From: Bacillota bacterium
GTDB lineage: Bacteria > Bacillota > Clostridia > Christensenellales > UBA1242
Direction of reading: 5' to 3'
Length of the DNA stretch: 64,000 nt
Assembly (NCBI GenBank): GCA_009784375.1
Contig: WRBV01000004.1
Span: 1-64,000, forward strand
The position numbers and the translations under genes are program-made. How positions within the stretch are numbered: the stretch's first letter is position 1; each line of letters starts with the position of its first letter. Below are positions 56,689 through 64,000 of the stretch, piece by piece. The notes beneath the pieces were generated by a model that saw nothing but the letters and a program-made list of their open reading frames with translations, was not told the origin of the DNA and did no database searches.

Positions 56689-56886
56689 TTAACTTTTACT
56701 TACTTCAATATCATAATCATTTGCGTTATCTGCAACTTGTTTTAAAGAACAACGGGTTTTTTTCTTTCCAAAGCCGTATTTCTCATAAATCTTATCATCC
56801 AATGGACCTTCGTTAAACCTTTCAAGAGCCTCTAGAAAATTCCTATTTCTCATTCTTTCAAGAATTTCTTTATCATCGTCGTGCAT
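56689..56886 (-). CDS. Hypothetical protein, 65 aa
   Basis: MHDDDKEILERMRNRNFLEALERFNEGPLDDKIYEKYGFG. Confidence 0.55.
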   Translation of the reverse strand: MHDDDKEILERMRNRNFLEALERFNEGPLDDKIYEKYGFGKKKTRCSLKQVADNANDYDIEVSKS

Positions 56887-56908
56887 TTTATACCTCCCAA
56901 TTGAATGT

Positions 56909-58009
56909 TTAACCCTCTTTAAATTCTTTGATTAATCGGAGTCTCATTGGGTTTTTGAGTTTACGTAATGCCTTTTGCTCAATCTGACGGATACGTTCAC
57001 GGGTAACGCCGAAGATTTTACCAACCTCTTCCAATGTTCGCATTTTACCATCTTCCATACCGTAACGAAGACGCATAACCATCTGTTCACGTGGAGTCAA
57101 TGTGTTAATAACCGAAAGGAGCAATTCACGAAGCATGATTGTTTGTGCAATTTCTGCAGGGTCACCGATTGTTTTATCGGCAATAGTCCCAAGCAAATCA
57201 CCCTCACCCTCGTCACCGAGTGCTTGGTCAAGATATGTTGGACCTTGTGCGTGTTTTCGGATTTCTTGAACCTTTTCATAGGTCATTTCCATTGCAACGG
57301 CAAGTTCTTCGGTCGTTGGGTCACGCCCAAGTTCTTGTTGAAGTAATTTTGTTAACTTGTGCAACTTGTTAATTGTTTCAACCATGTGAACCGGAAGACG
57401 AATTGTACGGTCTTGGTCGGCGATTGCACGTGTTATTGATTGACGAATCCACCATGTTGCATAGGTTGAGAACCTGAACCCCTTCGTATAATCAAACTTT
57501 TCAACCGCACGCATAAGTCCAAGGTTACCCTCTTGTGTTAAATCTTGGAATTGCATGTTGGTTCGGTTGGTATAACGTTTTGCGATATGTACAACAAGAC
57601 GAAGGTTAGCCTCGATCATTTTTGAACGTGCCTCTTCCTCGCCCTCGGTAATTCGTTTTGCTATGCTTTGTTCTTCTTCATTGGTCAAAAGGTCAACACG
57701 TCCGATTTCACGTAGATATGTCTTGACGCTGTCGTCTATACTTGCCGCCGCCATCATTTTCTCGACATCGACGTCACGTTGGGTTGAAACTTCGGATGAA
57801 TGTCTTATTTTTATACCAGCATCTTGGATAACATTTTGAATTTTGTTAAGGTCTTCGGCGGTAGCCCCAATCTCGGAAAAGCCAATGAAAGTTTTATCCT
57901 CGTCAACAAAACCCTTTGTCTGCCCATTGTCAATAACACGGCGCAAAAGAACCTCTATCTCGGGTTTTGAAAATCCATATTGTTCCAAATCAAGTTCTGT
58001 TGTTTTCAT
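56909..58009 (-). CDS. rpoD: RNA polymerase primary sigma factor
   Basis: [78 protein letters not shown]. Confidence 0.97.
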   Translation of the reverse strand: MKTTELDLEQYGFSKPEIEVLLRRVIDNGQTKGFVDEDKTFIGFSEIGATAEDLNKIQNVIQDAGIKIRHSSEVSTQRDVDVEKMMAAASIDDSVKTYLREIGRVDLLTNEEEQSIAKRITEGEEEARSKMIEANLRLVVHIAKRYTNRTNMQFQDLTQEGNLGLMRAVEKFDYTKGFRFSTYATWWIRQSITRAIADQDRTIRLPVHMVETINKLHKLTKLLQQELGRDPTTEELAVAMEMTYEKVQEIRKHAQGPTYLDQALGDEGEGDLLGTIADKTIGDPAEIAQTIMLRELLLSVINTLTPREQMVMRLRYGMEDGKMRTLEEVGKIFGVTRERIRQIEQKALRKLKNPMRLRLIKEFKEG

Positions 58010-59793
58010 TGCTCGTTCCTTTTGTATTTAAGACTTCTTATCTTTTTACTCAGCTCTCCAAGTTCACGATTAATCTTTTCTCGTTCTTCTGTGTTTTTCT
58101 CTTGTGAATATGATTGCATTAATCGACTTCTCATCAATTCAAGTCCAGCACTTTCAAGTCTTGCAAGATGAATCTCGAATTCACTTTTTATGTCCAGAGT
58201 ATTATTGAAATTCCAATCAAGAAGATGATTTATTTGGGCAAGTTCGTCTTCTTCCAACTCATCAAAAATATCTCCAAGCTTCCATTTCTTATTATCCCTT
58301 TTTTTGTCATAGATTATTTGTGATATGCGTTTGTAAAGATTATTCTGGATATGTTCAAGCTCGCTTGCCTCCACCTTGTCATGAAGAATACAAGCCATTA
58401 CAAAGTCAAGACTTTGTGCGTTTCCGTCTTTGACAGGCGGAAGATGTACTTGGTTAACAATAGATTCTGCAGGCTTTGCCTTGTTGCCTGCTTTGTTTAA
58501 ATCGTTTCGAAGTCCATCAATCGAGATGCCAGATATTCTTGATACTTTTGGCAAATATAACTCGATTTCACTTGTTTTGTCAAGTGGTTTTAAAATTTCA
58601 AGTGCCTTTTTTAAATATTCCGCTTTGCCAAGATTGTCGTTCAAATTCGAGTATTCTTCCAAAACGTCCAATTTGTAATCAATTAATGGTTTTGCCTCTT
58701 CGATTAATTTGTGAAATGCACCTACCCCGTTTTCTTTTACAAAAGAATCTGGATCAACATCGTGCGGTAATGATATAACACGAACTTTTGTACCTTCTTC
58801 TTTTTCCAATATATCAAGCGACCGAAGTGCGGCTCGCCTTCCTGATTCATCACCATCAAAACAAAGATAAATATTGGGCGAGAATCTTTTAAAAATTTTG
58901 GCATGAAACGGTGTAAGTGCGGTACCCATACACGCAACTGTGTTATGGAATCCTTCACCTACCAAAGATATTACGTCAACGTTTCCCTCGACAACGATAA
59001 GTTTGTCGACAACATTCGACAATTTATTCTTTTTTAATACATCAACACCATATACGATGTTTGATTTGTCGAATACCATTGTCTGGGCCGTGTTACGATA
59101 CTTTGCTATGTTTTTATCGTTTGATAATGTTCTTCCAGTAAAACCAATACACGAACCATAAATATCAAATATGGCAAAAGTAATTCGTTCAGCCATCGCA
59201 TCATAAACTTTTCCTTTGTCGCTTGATGCTGCTACCCCGCTGTCTACTATGTCTTGGTCTTTGTAGCCCTTTTTGCGAAGATAGCTTACAATCTCGTCCC
59301 AATCATGACTTGCACCAATATTAAACGTCTTTATTAATTCATCTGTGATGCCACGGTTGTGAAGATATTCTAGTTTATGTTTGCTCTTTTCAAGGTAAAG
59401 ATTTTTGCAATAGAACTCGCGTACTGATTCAAGTATTTCCAGAATTACTTCTTTCTTTTTTTTGTTTTGCAAATATTTCGCATCAACCTTTATCTCGGGA
59501 AGTTCAAGGTTTGCCCACTTGGCAAGTAATTCAATTGCACCAATATAGTCGGTGCTTTCAAGTTGTTTAACCAAACCAATAACATTGCCGCCAGCATGAC
59601 ATCCAAAGCAATAATAAAATTGTTGGTTTTCATTAATAGAAAAGCTTGGGGTTTTTTCATGATGAAAAGGACAAAGCCCCCAATGTTGTCGTCCCTGTGC
59701 CTTCAAAGTCATATAACGTGATGCCACTTGGACTATGTTATTACTAAGCTTTACCTGTTCAATAAAGTCAGGCGGAAGTGGTCGTTTTGACAT
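58006..59793 (-). CDS. dnaG: DNA primase
   Basis: [55 protein letters not shown]. Confidence 0.96.
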   Translation of the reverse strand: MSKRPLPPDFIEQVKLSNNIVQVASRYMTLKAQGRQHWGLCPFHHEKTPSFSINENQQFYYCFGCHAGGNVIGLVKQLESTDYIGAIELLAKWANLELPEIKVDAKYLQNKKKKEVILEILESVREFYCKNLYLEKSKHKLEYLHNRGITDELIKTFNIGASHDWDEIVSYLRKKGYKDQDIVDSGVAASSDKGKVYDAMAERITFAIFDIYGSCIGFTGRTLSNDKNIAKYRNTAQTMVFDKSNIVYGVDVLKKNKLSNVVDKLIVVEGNVDVISLVGEGFHNTVACMGTALTPFHAKIFKRFSPNIYLCFDGDESGRRAALRSLDILEKEEGTKVRVISLPHDVDPDSFVKENGVGAFHKLIEEAKPLIDYKLDVLEEYSNLNDNLGKAEYLKKALEILKPLDKTSEIELYLPKVSRISGISIDGLRNDLNKAGNKAKPAESIVNQVHLPPVKDGNAQSLDFVMACILHDKVEASELEHIQNNLYKRISQIIYDKKRDNKKWKLGDIFDELEEDELAQINHLLDWNFNNTLDIKSEFEIHLARLESAGLELMRSRLMQSYSQEKNTEEREKINRELGELSKKIRSLKYKRNEQ

Positions 59794-59826
59794 ACCGCGG
59801 ATTATATCATACTTCTGCAAAAAATG

Positions 59827-60174
59827 CTAGTTTTTTTCGATAATGACAACTGCGACTGCTGTGTCTTTTGTGTGGCTTATGCTAAGTGTTGAATACTTGA
59901 TTTTTTCACCAAGCTCGGCATCTTGTATATTTAAAAACGGTGCACCTTGTTCTGTATGTTTGATTTCGATTAAATTTAATTTTGAATGCATTACACCAGT
60001 TCCAAGTGCCTTGAAAAACGCCTCTTTTGCGGCATACAGACCCGCAATTGTCTGGGGTGCATTATTCTTGGATATTATATATTCGCGCTCTGAAGCCGAG
60101 AAAATGCGCTCTAAATGTGCATTTGATAATTGTTTCATTCTTTTTACATCTTGTATGTCTATGCCGATTTGCAT
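59827..60174 (-). CDS. acpS: Holo-[acyl-carrier-protein] synthase
   Basis: IGIDIQDVKRM; FSASEREYI; AGLYAAKEAFFKALGTG. Confidence 0.94.
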   Translation of the reverse strand: MQIGIDIQDVKRMKQLSNAHLERIFSASEREYIISKNNAPQTIAGLYAAKEAFFKALGTGVMHSKLNLIEIKHTEQGAPFLNIQDAELGEKIKYSTLSISHTKDTAVAVVIIEKN

Positions 60175-60175
60175 T

Positions 60176-60970
60176 TTATCTCCCCTCGGTACCTAATATA
60201 TCATCGCGTAATTTTTTTAATTCTTGTTTAAGTTCTTTTTTGCGCGTTCTTGCTTCTTCTTTGGCTTTGCGTAATTCCTGCCATTTGGTTTGATATCTGT
60301 CAAGTTTATCAATATCAAGCTCTTGTTGTTTTTTATATTCATCGGCAACCGAACTTACAAGTTCGTAATCAAATCCCTTGCTTGCCAAATGGCGATAGAG
60401 TTTTTGAACTGTTTTCGCATCGCGACCTTTGTTTCGCATATATTTTTCGGCGACACGGTTACAAAGTTCTTCTTGACTTTCTTCTTCTACGATTTCTTCG
60501 ATAGATTGTTCAATTAACTCTTTATTTATACCACGGCTGAATAATTTATTTCTTATTGAACCAACACCAAGTTTACCACTCTTCTGTTCGGTGAACATTT
60601 TTGCGTATGCCTCGTCATTGATATAATTCATAGTTCGAAGACGTGCGATGACTCGGGCAACCGTTTCTGGGCTTGCATCTTTTTTATAAAGGTATTGTGT
60701 TATTTCACGCTCGGTTCTTGGGCTTCGGAGAATATAACCAAGTGCCTTGATATAAAGATCATTTTCACCAGTACTTGCAAGCAGATTTGATAATTCGGAA
60801 TCGGTCAATTCTCTTCCGACAACAATATTGTAACGAATAACATCATCAAGACTTATTCCACAAAAAAATTCGTTATTAACATAGACGTTAAGTCGTTCTT
60901 TGTTGGATTTTTGTACTTCAAGTGATGTAATTTTACTAGTCGAATCAAGTACATCTTGCAATATATCCAT
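60176..60970 (-). CDS. recX: RecX family regulatory protein
   Basis: Start ATG 60970 with SD GGAGGGGG; YIRSPRTEREI-like LRSPRTEREITQYLYKK; SRGINKELIEQSIEEI. Confidence 0.9.
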   Translation of the reverse strand: MDILQDVLDSTSKITSLEVQKSNKERLNVYVNNEFFCGISLDDVIRYNIVVGRELTDSELSNLLASTGENDLYIKALGYILRSPRTEREITQYLYKKDASPETVARVIARLRTMNYINDEAYAKMFTEQKSGKLGVGSIRNKLFSRGINKELIEQSIEEIVEEESQEELCNRVAEKYMRNKGRDAKTVQKLYRHLASKGFDYELVSSVADEYKKQQELDIDKLDRYQTKWQELRKAKEEARTRKKELKQELKKLRDDILGTEGR

Positions 60971-61036
60971 GCCCCCTCCTACCAATTTAATAGTATCACA
61001 TATTTCTGGAAAAGTAAATAAAGCACATATCCAAAG

Positions 61037-61063
61037 AAAAAGCACCATAGTGGTGCTTTATAT
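61037..61063. terminator. Intrinsic terminator
   Basis: AAAAAGCACCATAGTGGTGCTTTA. Confidence 0.8.
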
Positions 61064-61437
61064 TAGACATAAAAGATTTTCATATTAAGCATAAACGAGA
61101 TTGCTTGGACAAGATAACTTAATTTAATGTGAACATCCTTTGGGGTGCAATCAATTTGGAATGCATTACCAACCTTTTTGCAACCGTATTGGCGAAGTAT
61201 AGCAACAAGGTTTTTGATAACATCTGGCTCGCCAAGTTCAAATATCTTATCAAGTTCCTCAAGAGTTGCACCTTCGTCACTTAACGCAAATCCACCGTTC
61301 GGAGTCGGAACCATGAATATTTCATACATTCCGCCTTCAATCTTGTACATAGGAAATCCAATTGCGTAACGACCATCATTCATGTCCATTACTTTGATTT
61401 TCTTTTTGAAGAATTCTTCTAATTGTTGCATATCCAC
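61063..61437 (-). CDS. DUF1828-like protein
   Basis: YEIFMVPTPNGGFALSDEGATLEELDK. Confidence 0.65.
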   Translation of the reverse strand: MDMQQLEEFFKKKIKVMDMNDGRYAIGFPMYKIEGGMYEIFMVPTPNGGFALSDEGATLEELDKIFELGEPDVIKNLVAILRQYGCKKVGNAFQIDCTPKDVHIKLSYLVQAISFMLNMKIFYV

Positions 61438-61504
61438 CTCGTTTTTTAATTAATAAATTCTAGCATAATACTATATATTTATCAAGTCTTTTATAAAAAT
61501 TGCA

Positions 61505-62287
61505 TTAAAGTTTCATCAAACACTTGACAGCCATGTCAAACAAGTATGTACGTTTTTCTGTTCTTGAATGCCAATCACGATAGTCCCACCCATCTTTTTT
61601 AACATGGTCAGCCGCATATAATAATTGTCCACATAATAGTTTTTTGTGTTCAGCCACCGCAAGAAATGCACTACATTCCATTTCAACAACATGACATCCC
61701 TCTTGTTTGCGAAGTTCAAGCTTATCTTGTGTCTCGCGGAAAATAGCATCGGTTGTCCATGTTTTAACTTTCGTATAGCTGGCACCTTCTTCGATCAATG
61801 TTTCAATTATTTTTCTTACAACATTTGGATTCATTTTAACTTCACGTGCGGGCGGCAAGTAATGGTAACTTGTTCCCTCATCACGGACTGCAGATGTCGG
61901 TACAAGCACAAAGTCTTGAGTTTTTTCATCATCAAGTGTACCTGCTCCACCGCATACCATAAATTTCTTCACGCCTTGTGCTGCCAAGATTTCAATCATA
62001 CGTGCAGCTTGAGGTGCACCTACTGGCATTGGCATTACATAGATGAATTCATCTCCGACTTTCATTTCGTAAACACGAGGTCTGTAACCCTCGGTTCTCA
62101 TACGAAATACTTGATTGATTTTAAGATCTCGTTCCAAAACATCAACAACGTCCGAAAAGTATGTGAAAACACATCGACGAACGGCTTTTCTCTTCTCTCT
62201 GAAAAACATTTCATATTGCTTTGGCTGGACAATCGGTTGTGATTTTGGGTCATATTCAAGAATTGGGAATTGTTCTTTTTTTACCAT
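61505..62287 (-). CDS. Nucleoside phosphorylase (uridine phosphorylase-like)
   Basis: MPVGAPQAARMIEILAAQGVKKFMVCGGAG; VVEMECSAFLAVAEHK. Confidence 0.9.
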   Translation of the reverse strand: MVKKEQFPILEYDPKSQPIVQPKQYEMFFREKRKAVRRCVFTYFSDVVDVLERDLKINQVFRMRTEGYRPRVYEMKVGDEFIYVMPMPVGAPQAARMIEILAAQGVKKFMVCGGAGTLDDEKTQDFVLVPTSAVRDEGTSYHYLPPAREVKMNPNVVRKIIETLIEEGASYTKVKTWTTDAIFRETQDKLELRKQEGCHVVEMECSAFLAVAEHKKLLCGQLLYAADHVKKDGWDYRDWHSRTEKRTYLFDMAVKCLMKL

Positions 62288-62353
62288 ACTATTTTTTCCT
62301 TTTCAATTTCTTAATATAGCATTTTTATAAAAACAAAGCAATAAGTTGTTAGT

Positions 62354-63283
62354 ATGAAGAAGATATTGGTAACAACTATTTGTGTTCTTTTTTTGTTATT
62401 TATGTTTATTGATGTTACCGCATTCGTTGACGCTGGGCGTCGCGGATTTTCGTTATTTACTTCTTCTGTTCTGCCAGTATTATTTCCATTTTTTTTTATA
62501 ACAAGTTTCATGATAGAAAGCGGAATCTTTTCAAAAAGCCCCCGATTTATAAGCAAAGCTATGCAAAGAATTTATAAAGTCGATGGCAAGGTCGCACCCG
62601 TTTTCATTCTTGGTCTTGTTGCCGGCTATCCAACAAGTGCAAGAATGTTATCCGAACTTGTCAACCAAGGCGAAATTTCAAAACAAGATGCAATTCGTGC
62701 GTCAACATTCACAAGTATTACAAGCCCAATTTTTATAATTGCAACAGTCGGGGCAAGTCTGTACTCGGATGTTCGGTTTGGAGTACTTGTCTTCGCCGCA
62801 ATAGCAATCGGAGCATTAATCAATGGATTTTTATATCGCAGCATCAAGTTCAAGACAACCGATACTACCGTAAATCTCGATAATAAAGCAGAGCAAAAAA
62901 GCACAAGTGATGCATTGATGTCATCTTTACAAAGTTCAATACAAGCCATAATGATGGTGGGCGGACTTGTAGTGTTGTTTTTTATATTGGGCAGCCAAAT
63001 TGATACTATACTTAATCTATCACATATAGCAGACATAGTTCTCTCATCTATACTCGAAATGACGCGCGGAATATTTCTTGCATCATCTTATCCTAATCTT
63101 ACAACTATGCTCCACCTTGTAATGGCAACCGCGATTTTGTCTTTTGGCGGATTATGTATCGGGATGCAAGGATTTTTGTTTTTTAAGAAATTCGGTATGC
63201 CATTTTGGTTTTATTTGTTGTATAAATTTTCCCATATGATCTTGTCGATAGGCATTGTGATGTTACTTGCCCTTGTATTCTAG
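62354..63283 (+). CDS. Sporulation integral membrane protein YlbJ-like
   Basis: SVLPVLFPFFFITSFMIESG; FILGLVAGYPTSARMLSELVNQG; next to rsmD as in Bacillus ylbH-ylbJ region. Confidence 0.88.
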   Translation: MKKILVTTICVLFLLFMFIDVTAFVDAGRRGFSLFTSSVLPVLFPFFFITSFMIESGIFSKSPRFISKAMQRIYKVDGKVAPVFILGLVAGYPTSARMLSELVNQGEISKQDAIRASTFTSITSPIFIIATVGASLYSDVRFGVLVFAAIAIGALINGFLYRSIKFKTTDTTVNLDNKAEQKSTSDALMSSLQSSIQAIMMVGGLVVLFFILGSQIDTILNLSHIADIVLSSILEMTRGIFLASSYPNLTTMLHLVMATAILSFGGLCIGMQGFLFFKKFGMPFWFYLLYKFSHMILSIGIVMLLALVF

Positions 63284-63820
63284 AATATAGACATTCGTAC
63301 GTCCATATTTCTTGTACTTAATATTAAATATATCTATATTTAGATTTGGATTATTCTCACACTCAAGCATTACAATTGCACCTTTGTCAAGCATGTCGAA
63401 ATTTGTAATATAATCTATGGCAATCTCACCAAAGTTTGAATCATATGGTGGATCAAGAAATACAAGAGAAAACTTTTCACGTTTTCCCTCTTTGATTTGG
63501 CTTTTCAGATTTTCAAGTAATTGCATATAGTCCAAATTAAAAATTTCAAGGTTATTCCCTAGCCCTTTTGTATTTTGTTTAACTATCTCGAGTGCAACTT
63601 TGTCAACATCGTTTATGATCACATGTTTTGCACCACGACTCAAACATTCACATGAAAATGCTCCGCTTCCAGCAAAAAGGTCAAGAACAATTCCCCCCTT
63701 TACTTTGACACCAACAAGATTGAATACATTCTCACGAACTCTATTAGTGGTTGACCGTGTTGTCTGGTTTGATAGAGGTGCCAATTTTTTTCCTCTGAAC
63801 TTGCCACTTATTATTTGCAT
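63263..63820 (-). CDS. rsmD: 16S rRNA (guanine966-N2)-methyltransferase RsmD
   Basis: MQIISGKFRGKKL; VRENVFNLVG; VLDLFAGSGAFSCECLSRGA; FLDPPYDS. Confidence 0.93.
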   Translation of the reverse strand: MQIISGKFRGKKLAPLSNQTTRSTTNRVRENVFNLVGVKVKGGIVLDLFAGSGAFSCECLSRGAKHVIINDVDKVALEIVKQNTKGLGNNLEIFNLDYMQLLENLKSQIKEGKREKFSLVFLDPPYDSNFGEIAIDYITNFDMLDKGAIVMLECENNPNLNIDIFNIKYKKYGRTNVYILEYKGK

Positions 63821-63833
63821 AGATAAATATAAC

Positions 63834-64000
63834 ATGATTATCGCTGAAATTAATCTTAAAATTATACGTGAAAATATCCGAACACTTCGGAAAAGACTTA
63901 GCAAAAATGTTAAAATATGTGCGGTCGTAAAGGCGAATGCATATAGTCTTGGAGATGTCCCGATTTCTCGTGCAATAGAACGTGATGTTGCCATGTTTGC
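63834..64000 (+). CDS. alr: Alanine racemase, N-terminal fragment running off the window
   Basis: MIIAEINLKIIRENIRTLRKRLSKNVKICAVVKANAYSLGDVPISRAIERDVAMFA (PLP-lysine motif VVKANAY). Confidence 0.88.
   Translation, partial: MIIAEINLKIIRENIRTLRKRLSKNVKICAVVKANAYSLGDVPISRAIERDVAMF

Noticed and set aside
1-64000. CRISPR array, IS transposase, prophage or rRNA operon
   Set aside because: No regularly spaced direct repeats, DDE/HUH transposase motifs, phage structural genes or rRNA sequence seen in the ORF list or intergenic regions.

Overview
64 kb of an AT-rich bacterial chromosome with an ordinary low-GC Gram-positive (Firmicutes-like) housekeeping core: ruvC, galU, hslU, rpsT, valS, ftsK/spoIIIE, alaS, tsaD, prfB, nifS/iscU, fmt, rpmB, DEAD-box helicase, def, priA, rpoZ, eno, rpoD, dnaG, acpS, recX, rsmD, start of alr. 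Three tRNAs are present. A spore-former signature is scattered through it (gpr, a dpaA-dpaB fusion, ylbJ-like, a ylxY-like deacetylase relative next to an M16 peptidase). Accessory content: two large InlB/Listeria-Bacteroides-repeat surface proteins, a tandem array of three paralogous 'GHLP'-repeat proteins, an R-S-E ADP-ribosyltransferase-like protein near an XRE regulator, a NYN-domain protein and a phage-type ATP-dependent DNA ligase. The observations I rate highest: (i) a poly-G tract (11 G) inside a short leader ORF upstream of a surface-protein gene, with the same leader plus poly-G at the window start, a candidate phase-variable leader-peptide switch; (ii) many first genes with a -10 box only 5-7 nt upstream of ATG, i.e. 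apparent leaderless transcription; (iii) a family of three structured, terminator-ending RNA-like elements, two of them in the leaders of lysC and a DEAD-box helicase; (iv) a structured hslU 5' UTR whose 5' strand is perfectly complementary to the Shine-Dalgarno; (v) an in-frame TAA in the ART gene followed by 29 clearly coding-like codons; (vi) A-tract frameshifts in two genes. No CRISPR array, IS transposase, rRNA or prophage was seen. All family assignments come from reading motifs by eye; no database search was run.
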